A stretch of 50,451 nt of DNA, taken from assembly GCA_934132895.1 (NCBI GenBank), contig CAKPAG010000011.1, forward strand, positions 1-50,451, written 5' to 3'. Source of the stretch: an uncultured Clostridia bacterium (GTDB lineage Bacteria > Bacillota > Clostridia > TANB77 > CAG-465). The stretch's first letter is position 1; every line of letters begins with the position of its first letter. Below the pieces are notes generated by a model. It ran no database searches and was not told where the DNA came from. It saw only the letters and a list, made by a program, of their open reading frames with translations. A program made the position numbers and the translations under genes. Shown here in pieces: positions 9,088 through 17,222 of this stretch.

Positions 9088-9122
9088 AAAGCTTAAGCAT
9101 ATCTTTATGTTTGGCTTTTTTT
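9088..9122 (+). terminator. Riboswitch-controlled terminator
   Basis: An imperfect stem between AAAGCTTAAGCATA (9088-9101) and TATGTTTGGCTTTT (from 9106), ending in T7. It is placed as the expression platform of the SAM riboswitch, about 40 bases before metK. Confidence 0.75.
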
Positions 9123-9161
9123 CATTTAGAGTAAAAAAGTATAAGAAATGGGAGTGTTATT

Positions 9162-10328
9162 ATGAGAAAATTATTTACATCAGAAAGTGTAACAAAAGGA
9201 CATCCAGATAAACTTTGTGATTATATTTCAGATAGTGTATTGGATGAGTATTTAAAGGAAGATACATATTCAAGGGTTGCATGTGAAACTCTTGCTACCA
9301 AAAATGAGATTATTGTAACAGGAGAAATTACATCAAAAGCTAAAAATGTAGATGTAGAAAAAATAGTAAGAAAATGTATAAAAGAAATAGGGTACGATAA
9401 TGAAAATACAGATATTAATTTTGCTACATGTAAAGTTCATATAAATATATCTAATCAATCTGAAGATATAAAAAGAGGAGTGGATGAATGCTTAGAAAAA
9501 AGAGAAGATTTAGGAAAATTAGAAATTAAAGATGAAAAATATATTGAAGGTGCAGGAGATCAAGGTATAATGTTTGGGTTTGCAACAGATGAAACTGAAG
9601 AATTTATGCCTATTCCTATTTATTATGCACATAAACTTGCAAAAAGGTTAGAATATGTTAGAGAAAATAATATTTTAGAATACTTAAGACCTGATGGAAA
9701 AACTCAAGTTACAGTTGAATATCTAGAAAAAGACAAAATAAGAATAGAGGCAATTGTAGTATCTACTCAGCATAAAGATGAAGTAAAATTAGAGAAACTA
9801 AGAGATGATATATTAAAGGAAGTTGTACTTAAGGTTATACCAAATGAATTAATAGATCAAAATACTAAAATATATATAAATCCAACAGGTAGATTTGTTA
9901 TAGGAGGGCCACTTGGAGATGTAGGACTTACTGGAAGAAAAATTATTGTAGATACTTATGGAGGCTTTTCAAAACATGGAGGTGGAGCTTTTTCTGGAAA
10001 AGACCCTACTAAAGTTGATAGGTCTGCTGCATATATGGCTAGATTTTTAGCTAAAAATATAGTGGCAAATGGATATGCTAAAAAATGTGAAATTTCACTT
10101 TCATATGCAATTGGTGTAGCTGAGCCAGTATCAATATATATCGATACATTTAATACAAATACTATACCCGACGATGAAATATTAGTAAAAATTAAAGAGA
10201 AATTTTCACTTACTCCATCTGGTATAATAGAATATTTAGATTTAAGAAAACCAATATACACAAGTACTACTTGTTATGGACACTTTGGAAAAGAATTTTT
10301 ACCTTGGGAAAAAATAATAAAATTGTAA
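9162..10328 (+). CDS. metK: S-adenosylmethionine synthetase
   Basis: MetK makes S-adenosylmethionine from methionine and ATP. The 388-aa protein shows the family motifs: TKGHPDKLCDYISDSVLDE (ATP and metal binding), GAGDQGIMFGFATDET, and GGAFSGKDPTKVDRSAAY, the glycine-rich phosphate-binding loop with catalytic Lys and Asp. The length is typical. GGGAG precedes the ATG. The gene is monocistronic behind the SAM riboswitch. Confidence 0.97.
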   Translation: MRKLFTSESVTKGHPDKLCDYISDSVLDEYLKEDTYSRVACETLATKNEIIVTGEITSKAKNVDVEKIVRKCIKEIGYDNENTDINFATCKVHINISNQSEDIKRGVDECLEKREDLGKLEIKDEKYIEGAGDQGIMFGFATDETEEFMPIPIYYAHKLAKRLEYVRENNILEYLRPDGKTQVTVEYLEKDKIRIEAIVVSTQHKDEVKLEKLRDDILKEVVLKVIPNELIDQNTKIYINPTGRFVIGGPLGDVGLTGRKIIVDTYGGFSKHGGGAFSGKDPTKVDRSAAYMARFLAKNIVANGYAKKCEISLSYAIGVAEPVSIYIDTFNTNTIPDDEILVKIKEKFSLTPSGIIEYLDLRKPIYTSTTCYGHFGKEFLPWEKIIKL

Positions 10329-10387
10329 TAAAAAAAGGATAACGTGTTCAAGGTTTGCATAAAATATAATATATTTGTTATATTTAC

Positions 10388-10417
10388 TTGACATTTAGTA
10401 GTTAAAAATAGTATAAT
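10388..10417 (+). promoter_or_regulatory. Consensus sigma-A promoter of the toxI RNA
   Basis: A perfect TTGACA (10388-10393) and a perfect TATAAT (10412-10417) with an 18-base spacer. Transcription should start near 10424, a few bases before the first antitoxin repeat. Confidence 0.85.
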
Positions 10418-10430
10418 AAATATATACAAA

Positions 10431-10544
10431 TCAGGTGTTTCACAGCCATAAAATGAGAAAGTTATAAATCGGGTGTTTCACAGCCATAAAATGAGAAGGT
10501 TATAAATCGGGTGTTTCACAGCCATATAAGTGAGAAAGTTAAAT
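10431..10544 (+). repeat. Three tandem 38-bp repeats
   Basis: Units at 10431-10468, 10469-10506 and 10507-10544 share the core GGTGTTTCACAGCCAT followed by AATGAGAA or AGTGAGAA. They abut with no spacers, so this is not a CRISPR array. They are the antitoxin units of the toxI RNA. Confidence 0.95.
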
Positions 10545-10546
10545 TT

Positions 10547-10579
10547 AAGAGAAGTTGTCTTAGTTGATAAACTTCTCTT
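10547..10579 (+). terminator. Terminator between toxI and toxN
   Basis: A perfect 10-bp stem AAGAGAAGTT (10547-10556) / AACTTCTCTT (10570-10579), followed by a T-rich tail. In type III loci this leaky terminator keeps antitoxin RNA in excess over toxin mRNA. Confidence 0.85.
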
Positions 10580-10634
10580 TTATTATTGAAAAATATCAGT
10601 CTTATATAAAAAAGAACAAATTTTCTTAAAAGCC

Positions 10635-10664
10635 TTTACAAAAAGAACAAATGTATGCTATAAT
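10635..10664 (+). promoter_or_regulatory. Second promoter, in front of toxN
   Basis: TTTACA (10635-10640), 18 bases, TATAAT (10659-10664), 30 bases before the toxN start. It would transcribe the toxin separately from the antitoxin, which is unusual for type III systems. Confidence 0.6.
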
Positions 10665-10694
10665 AAAAATATGTAAAAAGCAAGGTGGAATATT

Positions 10695-11216
10695 ATGGAG
10701 TTAAATTTATATTGCGTAAGTGACAGATATATAGAATATTTAAGAAAATTTGATTATAGGATATATGATAATAAAAGGAAACAAAGAACACATGAAAGAA
10801 AATATGTTGGAGTAGTAATAACTATAAATGATTTTAATTATTATATTCCTATGTCTTCTCCAAAAAAATCAGATTATATTGATTTTGAAAATAAAATAAT
10901 AAGAAAAGATACAAAAACTATAATAAGGATGCATGATAAAAAACGTTTATATGGAACATTAAGAATAAGTAATATGATACCAGTCCCTTTATTTGAGTTA
11001 GAAGCATATGACTTATCGAAAGAAAAAGACTTAAAATATAAAGAGGTTGTTTTAAGTGAGTTAAGATATATAAAAAGCAATAGTAAAAAAATTATAAAAT
11101 ATGCAAATGTTATATATAATCAAAAAATAAAAAATGTAGATGCTGAATATTTAAAAAGTACAGTAAACTTTTCTTATTTAGAAGAAAAACTAAAGAATTG
11201 GAATAATATGAAATAG
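10695..11216 (+). CDS. toxN: Type III toxin, ToxN/AbiQ family endoribonuclease
   Basis: A 173-aa protein that matches the ToxN/AbiQ fold along its length. The N-terminus is YCVSDRYIEYLRKFD. The active-site segment YYIPMSSPKKSDY resembles the family's TSPKK with its Ser and Lys. GTLRISNMIPVP, LSELRYIKSNSKKI and VNFSYLEEKLKNW then follow in the family order. ToxN is a sequence-specific RNase that cuts mRNA when the antitoxin RNA is lost, causing growth arrest or phage abortive infection. AAGGTGG precedes the ATG. The toxI repeats and terminator lie just upstream, as expected. Which RNA sequence it cuts cannot be told from this window. Confidence 0.9.
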   Translation: MELNLYCVSDRYIEYLRKFDYRIYDNKRKQRTHERKYVGVVITINDFNYYIPMSSPKKSDYIDFENKIIRKDTKTIIRMHDKKRLYGTLRISNMIPVPLFELEAYDLSKEKDLKYKEVVLSELRYIKSNSKKIIKYANVIYNQKIKNVDAEYLKSTVNFSYLEEKLKNWNNMK

Positions 11217-11253
11217 CTTTAAAAAGAAACTCTTTAAAATTTTTGCTATTTTT
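11211..11253 (+). terminator. toxN terminator
   Basis: AAATAGC (11211-11217, overlapping the stop codon) pairs with GCTATTT (11245-11251), with further pairing between TTTAAAAAG and CTTTAAAA inside. It ends in T5. Confidence 0.6.
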
Positions 11254-11340
11254 GTAAATTTTCATATTTATTAATGCAAAAAAATAAAATTAATGATATA
11301 ATCTTAATATTAGATTTAAGTGTAAAGAGGTATATATAAT

Positions 11341-13377
11341 ATGGAAAATGAACAAATCGATTTATTTTCATCAAATACGAATGGAAATGATAAAGAAAAA
11401 ATAAAAAAAGAAATTGAAGATTTAAAAGAAAAAATTAATTATTACAATGTAAAATATCATGAAGAAGATGCACCAGTAGTATCAGATTATGAATACGATA
11501 TGACTATGAAAAGGTTGAAAAAATTAGAAAAAGAAAACCCAGAATTTGTCACATTAGATTCCCCAACAAGAAAAATAGGTGGAAAAACTAAAGATATATT
11601 TACCAAGGTAACACATGATGTGCAAATGCAAAGTTTACAAGATGTGTTTGACTTTAGTGATGTTGAAGATTTTGTAAATAAAACAACTAGTGAATATGGC
11701 GAAAACATAGAATATATTGTGGAAACTAAAATAGACGGACTTTCTGTATCATTGGAATATGAAAATGGAGTTTTTGTTAGAGGTTCAACTCGTGGAGATG
11801 GCTTTATTGGAGAGGACGTTACTGAGAATTTAAAATGTATAAAAGATATACCTAAAAAGTTAAATACTGATGAAACAATTGAAGTAAGAGGAGAGGTTTA
11901 TCTTCCAAGAAAAGAGTTTGAAAAGATTAATGAAGAATTAGAAAAAAAAGGAAAAAACTTATTAGCAAATCCAAGAAATGCTGCTGCAGGTACATTAAGA
12001 CAACTTGATACAAATCTTGTAAAATCTAGAAATTTAAGCATATTTATCTTTACTGTATTAAAGGGAAGAGAATTTTTAAAAGATAGTGAAAGATTAGACT
12101 TTCTTGATACTTTAGGATTTAAGACTATAGAAAAAAGAAAAGTATGTAAGTCTTCAAATGATGTTATTTTAGCTATAAAAGAAATAGGTGCTTTAAGAGA
12201 TGAACTAGAATATGATATTGATGGTGCTGTTGTAGATGTAAATAATTTAAAAGTAAGGGAAGAGATGGGAACAACAGTTAAGGTACCTAAATGGGCAATA
12301 GCGTATAAATATCCTCCAGAACAAAAGACAACTAAGATATTAGATATTGTAACTCAAGTTGGAAGAACTGGTCAAGTTACTCCGATGGCAATTCTAGAAC
12401 CTGTGAGAGTTGCTGGTTCAGTTATATCAAAAACAACTCTTCATAATTTTGACTATATTGATTTAAAAGATATACGAAAAGGAGATATTGCTGTTATTCA
12501 AAAAGCAGGAGATGTAATTCCTGAAGTAGTAGAGGTAAAGAAAGAAAAACGTACAGGAAAAGAAGAAAAGTATATAAGGCCTACTGTATGTCCTGTATGT
12601 GGTGAAAAGTTAGAGCAAGATGAAACTCAGGTAGCATTAAGATGTACAAATAGTGAATGCCCAGCTACTTCATTTAGAGCTATAACTCATTTTGCTTCAA
12701 GAGATGCAATGGATATATCTGGACTTGGTGAAGCTATTGTTGAGCAATTAATAGATAATGAGTTATTAAAAGATGTTGCGGATATATACTATTTAAAATA
12801 TGAAGATATTTTAAATCTTGATAGATTTGGATCAAAATCAGCTTTAAACTTAATAGAGGCAATTGAAAAAAGTAAATCCAATACTTTAGATAAGTTAATA
12901 TTTGGACTTGGAATTAGACATATAGGAAAAAAAGCTGCTAAAGTACTTGCTAAAAATTTTGAAGATATATACGATTTGATGAATTCTGATATTGAAAGAT
13001 TAAATTCATTAGAAGATTTTGGAAGTATAATGGCAAATTCTGTATATGAGTTCTTTAAAAAGGAAAAAACTCACGAAATAATAGAAAGATTAAAAGTAGC
13101 TGGAGTTAACTTGAATGGTGAAAAAGTGAAACTTTTATCAAATAAATTTGAAGGAATGAGTATAGTTGTAACAGGTTCTTTTGATAACTATTCGAGAAAT
13201 GATGTAGCAGATATAATTGAAAAAAATGGAGGAAAATTTTCTTCATCTGTATCTAAAAAAACTGCTCTTCTAGTTGCAGGTGAAAGCGCAGGAAGCAAAC
13301 TAAAAAAAGCAGAAGAATTAGGCGTAAAAGTTGTAAGTATTGATGAATTCTTAAATGAATATGTAAATAAAAATTAG
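11341..13377 (+). CDS. ligA: NAD-dependent DNA ligase
   Basis: LigA seals nicks in duplex DNA using NAD+. The 678-aa protein shows the Ia domain (YYNVKYHEEDAPVVSDYEYD), the adenylation site TKIDGLS with the nucleophilic Lys near residue 130, and GEVYLPRKEF with NPRNAAAGTLRQLD. The OB fold, a Cys4 zinc finger (CPVCG ... CTNSEC), HhH repeats and a C-terminal BRCT domain (SIVVTGSFDNYSRND to the end) follow. Full length and unbroken. AGAGG lies upstream of the ATG. A -10-like TATAAT is at 11297-11302, without a good -35. Confidence 0.97.
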   Translation: MENEQIDLFSSNTNGNDKEKIKKEIEDLKEKINYYNVKYHEEDAPVVSDYEYDMTMKRLKKLEKENPEFVTLDSPTRKIGGKTKDIFTKVTHDVQMQSLQDVFDFSDVEDFVNKTTSEYGENIEYIVETKIDGLSVSLEYENGVFVRGSTRGDGFIGEDVTENLKCIKDIPKKLNTDETIEVRGEVYLPRKEFEKINEELEKKGKNLLANPRNAAAGTLRQLDTNLVKSRNLSIFIFTVLKGREFLKDSERLDFLDTLGFKTIEKRKVCKSSNDVILAIKEIGALRDELEYDIDGAVVDVNNLKVREEMGTTVKVPKWAIAYKYPPEQKTTKILDIVTQVGRTGQVTPMAILEPVRVAGSVISKTTLHNFDYIDLKDIRKGDIAVIQKAGDVIPEVVEVKKEKRTGKEEKYIRPTVCPVCGEKLEQDETQVALRCTNSECPATSFRAITHFASRDAMDISGLGEAIVEQLIDNELLKDVADIYYLKYEDILNLDRFGSKSALNLIEAIEKSKSNTLDKLIFGLGIRHIGKKAAKVLAKNFEDIYDLMNSDIERLNSLEDFGSIMANSVYEFFKKEKTHEIIERLKVAGVNLNGEKVKLLSNKFEGMSIVVTGSFDNYSRNDVADIIEKNGGKFSSSVSKKTALLVAGESAGSKLKKAEELGVKVVSIDEFLNEYVNKN

Positions 13378-13398
13378 TAAGCAAATAAAGAGGTTTAT

Positions 13399-13746
13399 AT
13401 GAAAATTGTAGGTATTAAAGAAGTATATTTTGAAGAAAAAAATAACTTTAATTACAAAATAATGTATAGTATAAGTAAAGAAACATTATATGAAAAACTT
13501 GTAGTTATAAAAAATGAAAGTGTCAGTAAAGAGAAAAAACTTGATATAGAAAGTATAAGAAAAAAATTATCCAAAATAGAAAAAATTCTAAATAAATTTG
13601 ATACAAATTACATTTCAAAAACTATACTTGATGGTACAGAATTTAAAATAATGATAGTATATGATGACGGATATGTAAAAAAAATCGTAGGAAGAAATAA
13701 ATTTCCTGAGGGATATAGTAAATTCGTTTCATTAGTGAGTGATTGA
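13399..13746 (+). CDS. Hypothetical protein, 115 aa
   Basis: A small, charged, soluble protein with no motif I recognise. AAAGAGG precedes the ATG. It starts 21 bases after ligA and is probably co-transcribed with it. Confidence 0.6.
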   Translation: MKIVGIKEVYFEEKNNFNYKIMYSISKETLYEKLVVIKNESVSKEKKLDIESIRKKLSKIEKILNKFDTNYISKTILDGTEFKIMIVYDDGYVKKIVGRNKFPEGYSKFVSLVSD

Positions 13747-13942
13747 TTAGGATTTACTTTCCCCCTTAGAAAAGCCCTTTATTTATAATGGCTTGTAAAG
13801 ATAGATATCTTTCCTGTTTTACTTAAAAAAGATTAAAAAAAATAATTAAATTTAATAATTTATAGTTAAAATATATAAATAAGGTGAAGCAAATTACTAG
13901 TGATTACGCAGGTTAACCCCACTATTAGATAAGGAGGAAGTT

Positions 13943-14932
13943 ATGAATAATAAAAATGAAATTATGATATATGAAGACAAAGATGGAATTACAAAAGTAA
14001 ATGTTAAATTTATAAATGAAGATATATGGCTTACTCAAAATCAATTAGCAGAAATATATAAAACAACTCAGCAAAATATAAGTCAACATATTAATTCGAT
14101 ATATAAAGATAATGAATTAGAATTAGATTCAACTAACAAGAAATTCTTGTTAGTTCAAAAAGAAGGAATTAGGAATGTTAAAAGAAATATAGATCATTAT
14201 AACCTTGATATGATAATTGCATTAGGTTATCGCGTTCAATCTGATGTTGCAGTTAGATTTAGAATATGGGCAACTAAAAGATTGCATGAATATATTCAAA
14301 AAGGTTTTTCAATGGATGATGAAAGATTAAAACAAGGTGGCAATAGATATTTTAGAGAATTACTTCAAAGAATTAGAGATATTCGTTCTAGTGAAAGAAA
14401 CTTTTATCAACAAGTAACAGATATTTATGCAACAAGTATAGATTATGATCCAAGAAGTAAGATGACAAAGGATTTCTTTGCGACAGTACAAAATAGATTA
14501 CATTATGCTGTTCACGAACATACAGCGGCAGAACTTATATATAATAGAGTAGATAATGAAAAACCATATGTTGGTATGACTAATTTTAAAGGTGATTATA
14601 TTACTATAGATGATGTAAAGATTGCTAAAAATTATCTAACTGAAATAGAGTTACAAAGACTTAATTTATTAGTATCTCAGTTCTTAGATTTTGCAGAATT
14701 ACAAGCATTAGAACAAAGAAGTATGAAAATGATGGATTGGGTACAAGAATTAGACAATCAAATATTATTAAACAGAAGAAAAATATTAGAAGGTAAAGGA
14801 AAAATATCACACGAAGAAGCAATAGAAAAAGCAGAAAAAGAATTTAAAATATATCGTGAAAGAGAAATGAAAGAATTACAAAGTGATTTTGATTTGTTAA
14901 TGAAATCGTTGCCTAATAATAAAGAAGAATAG
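13943..14932 (+). CDS. RhuM-family protein
   Basis: A 329-aa protein of the RhuM family (first named from a Salmonella pathogenicity island; function unproven). The N-terminal part has a winged-helix-like segment, DIWLTQNQLAEIYKTTQQNI. RNIDHYNLDMIIALGYRV with VRFRIWATKRLHEYI follow, all typical of the family. The C-terminal half is helical and charged. RhuM genes are commonly found in genomic islands, and this one opens an accessory stretch (13.9-17.2 kb) between ligA and mfd. AAGGAGG lies seven bases before the ATG. The 196-base gap upstream holds only a short hairpin. Confidence 0.9.
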   Translation: MNNKNEIMIYEDKDGITKVNVKFINEDIWLTQNQLAEIYKTTQQNISQHINSIYKDNELELDSTNKKFLLVQKEGIRNVKRNIDHYNLDMIIALGYRVQSDVAVRFRIWATKRLHEYIQKGFSMDDERLKQGGNRYFRELLQRIRDIRSSERNFYQQVTDIYATSIDYDPRSKMTKDFFATVQNRLHYAVHEHTAAELIYNRVDNEKPYVGMTNFKGDYITIDDVKIAKNYLTEIELQRLNLLVSQFLDFAELQALEQRSMKMMDWVQELDNQILLNRRKILEGKGKISHEEAIEKAEKEFKIYREREMKELQSDFDLLMKSLPNNKEE

Positions 14933-14948
14933 AGGTGTTAATAATAAA

Positions 14949-15395
14949 ATGAAAAAATATAATTTGATTTTTAGATTATCTTTTATAATTTATATAATCT
15001 TTATGATAGCTATGCCATATATTACAGTACAAGTTTGGGCAGATTTAATTATGTTATTGTTCATAGCTTCATTAATTTATCAATTCACATATCTTATTGT
15101 TTTGAGAAAAAAGGATAATAAAAAATTTGGAGAAATTTTAATACTATTTATCATATTAGCTATTACAACATTAAGTGTACGTATGCTGATAGATTATGTG
15201 TATACTTTTATTAATGGATATACACCTACAGATTTTGTTGGAAATAGTCTTGGACATACATACTATGGTATGCAAGCAATATTGGAAAATCAATTAAAAA
15301 ATATAATATATATTCCATATATAGTTGTTAATTTAATAATTTTAATCATTTATAAATTGAAAGTACGAAAGGCAGGTAATAGTAAAAATGAGTGA
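14949..15395 (+). CDS. Membrane protein with four hydrophobic segments
   Basis: A 148-aa protein with hydrophobic segments at about residues 6-28, 33-52, 60-85 and 118-137, and short polar loops. No family recognised. The purine-rich site AGAGGTG lies ahead of the ATG, 16 bases after the RhuM gene, so it is probably in the same operon. Confidence 0.65.
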   Translation: MKKYNLIFRLSFIIYIIFMIAMPYITVQVWADLIMLLFIASLIYQFTYLIVLRKKDNKKFGEILILFIILAITTLSVRMLIDYVYTFINGYTPTDFVGNSLGHTYYGMQAILENQLKNIIYIPYIVVNLIILIIYKLKVRKAGNSKNE

Positions 15396-15432
15396 AGAAA
15401 AAAGTTTTACTAAGACTTCGATCAACTGGTGA
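15388..15432 (+). CDS. Possible 14-codon leader or gene remnant
   Basis: A short frame (MSEEKSFTKTSINW, stop) starts inside the end of the previous gene, with AGGT upstream. It stops overlapping the GTG of the next gene, which itself has no good ribosome binding site, so it could couple translation. The final residues resemble the first residues of the ribosome-biogenesis GTPase RbgA (xINWYPGHM), so it may instead be a cut-off rbgA start. Both readings are weak. Confidence 0.3.
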   Translation: MSEEKSFTKTSINW

Positions 15433-17195
15433 GTAATTTGAAAAAAGAAATATTTGATAAATATAATGTAAGTTTTAAAGAAGAAAGAGAAAAAATTGAA
15501 AGTTATATTGTAGACTTTTACGGGCAAAATAAAAAACAAGAGATTTCTAAAAGACTAGATAGAGTTATATTAAACAATTACTTTTCATTAGATGATATAA
15601 AAAACTTCATAAGAAAAAATAAAAAAATGAAAAGAAGAAGGCTCACTTTAGATTTCTTAGTTAGTGCAGATAAAAATGTTAAATTTTCTTTAGAAGAAAA
15701 AGAAAGGCTTATGTATGACGAAGAAGCGTATAAAGACGCTTTAACAGAAGAACAAAAAAAAATATTAAATGGATGCTTTGATAATAGCATATATAATACA
15801 TTTTCAGAGGAAAGCTTTGCGCCTATATATTCTTTATTTAAAGATATGGAAGAGAAAAACGATTTAACAGATTATCAGATAAACGATATAAAGAAAAAAA
15901 CATGTAGAGTATTAAAAGCATTGGGGCTTGATATAAATTTAGAAAATTATGATGAAGTTATAAAAAAAGAAAGTTCAAAAGAGATTATAGCAAAAGCTAA
16001 AGAGTTAAAAAATAAAGCTTATGAATTAAAAAAAGAGTTTAATGAATTTGAAATGTTATTTTTTGAAGAGGAACAGTATATAAGAGAATGTGATAATTTA
16101 AAAAATAAACTATATTTAAAAGAAACAAAAGCTTTCTATGAAGAAATAATTCCATATGTAGATAATAATACAAAAATTGAAATAGAAAATGCGTTAAAAA
16201 AAGATATAAAAGAAGAGTGGAAATTTTTAAATGAAGTTGATAATAATAGAAAATATATGGGAATGTCATTATTGTTTAGTGGAAAAAGTATCAAAGAAGA
16301 GTCAGATCTTTCAAACGAGGAAAAAGAAAAGATAGAAGAGTGTCGAAATAAACACAAAGAAATTGCAGAAGGTGAGCTTTTCTTGGAAACTAGTTCATAT
16401 AAAAATAATATGGAATTAATAGAAAGTTTAGGACTTATAGGAGAAGATGAATTTAATTTAGAATTTATGAAAAGAGGAGTTATATGTTGTTGTCCAAATT
16501 ATGTAAAAAAAGATGAAAATTATGAGCCAGTATGCCTAATGCATCTTCCACTATATGATGATATACATATGTTGGAAAAGTATAAAGACACTATGTTTAT
16601 GCATGAGACTTTACACGCTGTTGAACTAACAAGTAGAAAAAAAGATGATTTAACTTTGGAATATAAAACAGGATTTGATTATTTAGAAGATAAAATAAAA
16701 ACAAATGAAATAAAAAATAACGAGAAAATAGAAGAAACCAAAAATAAAAAAGAAAAAAGAAATTTTGAACTTTTCTCTGAAAATATTCATCAAAGAAATG
16801 CAATAGAAATTACGGAAAAAATGCATGAAGCTGGTACATATATTTTTAATGATCCATATACTTGTAAAACTCGTGGAGGTACGGCTTATGAATACTTAAA
16901 CTCACCAACTAGTTCTTTTTATAATGCATATAAAGATGAAATAAATGAAGCAAGATTTAATAGTAGCTTAGAACAGTTATTTGTGGCTGTTGGAAAAGAC
17001 AATTTTTGCAAGTTAAATGATATTGTAAATGAATATAGCAAAATACCATATATATCTATGTGTAGAGATTTACGTGATGGCAAAGTAACAGAGCATACTA
17101 AAAAAAGAGATTTGCTTCTTAAGCAAAGTGAAGAAATTGTTAATGATATGTACAAATTAAAATCAAAAAATAATATTGAAGATATATGTATATAA
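15429..17195 (+). CDS. Putative zinc metalloprotease-like protein (HExxH), 588 aa
   Basis: A large charged protein with no signal peptide or membrane segment. The only recognisable motif is FMHETLHAVE (about residues 390-399), a HExxH zinc-metallopeptidase signature in a hydrophobic-helical setting. A downstream Glu-rich segment, IEITEKMHEAGTY (about residues 458-470), could supply the third ligand. The first 350 residues are helical and lysine/glutamate-rich. The GTG at 15429 has no clear ribosome binding site. TTG at 15438 has GGTGAG five bases ahead and may be the true start. It ends the accessory block before mfd. The exact family is unknown to me. Confidence 0.65.
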   Translation: MSNLKKEIFDKYNVSFKEEREKIESYIVDFYGQNKKQEISKRLDRVILNNYFSLDDIKNFIRKNKKMKRRRLTLDFLVSADKNVKFSLEEKERLMYDEEAYKDALTEEQKKILNGCFDNSIYNTFSEESFAPIYSLFKDMEEKNDLTDYQINDIKKKTCRVLKALGLDINLENYDEVIKKESSKEIIAKAKELKNKAYELKKEFNEFEMLFFEEEQYIRECDNLKNKLYLKETKAFYEEIIPYVDNNTKIEIENALKKDIKEEWKFLNEVDNNRKYMGMSLLFSGKSIKEESDLSNEEKEKIEECRNKHKEIAEGELFLETSSYKNNMELIESLGLIGEDEFNLEFMKRGVICCCPNYVKKDENYEPVCLMHLPLYDDIHMLEKYKDTMFMHETLHAVELTSRKKDDLTLEYKTGFDYLEDKIKTNEIKNNEKIEETKNKKEKRNFELFSENIHQRNAIEITEKMHEAGTYIFNDPYTCKTRGGTAYEYLNSPTSSFYNAYKDEINEARFNSSLEQLFVAVGKDNFCKLNDIVNEYSKIPYISMCRDLRDGKVTEHTKKRDLLLKQSEEIVNDMYKLKSKNNIEDICI

Positions 17196-17222
17196 AAGTA
17201 AATTATACAAGGAATGATATAA

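Larger units (their letters stand above)
10424..10579 (+). ncRNA. toxI: ToxI-type antitoxin RNA of a type III toxin-antitoxin system
   Basis: A predicted transcript of about 155 nt made of three 38-nt direct repeats and a terminator, directly upstream of a ToxN/AbiQ endoribonuclease. In type III systems such repeats are cut by the toxin, and each unit binds and silences one toxin molecule. Three repeats would fit a triangular 3:3 complex like that of Pectobacterium ToxIN (family knowledge). Repeats 1 and 2 differ at two bases, repeat 3 at a few more. Each carries a TTTCAC...TGAGAA pair that can form a short stem. In repeat 3 the change to GTGAGAAA adds a C-G pair. Confidence 0.85.

Noticed and set aside
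10431..10544. Three direct repeats as a CRISPR array
   Set aside because: The units abut without spacers, no cas genes are near, and they sit between a promoter, a terminator and a ToxN toxin, which is the type III antitoxin layout.
13747..13942. A hidden small gene or attachment site before the RhuM gene
   Set aside because: Only a short hairpin around GGTTAACC is visible; no integrase, tRNA end or direct repeat supports an attachment site.
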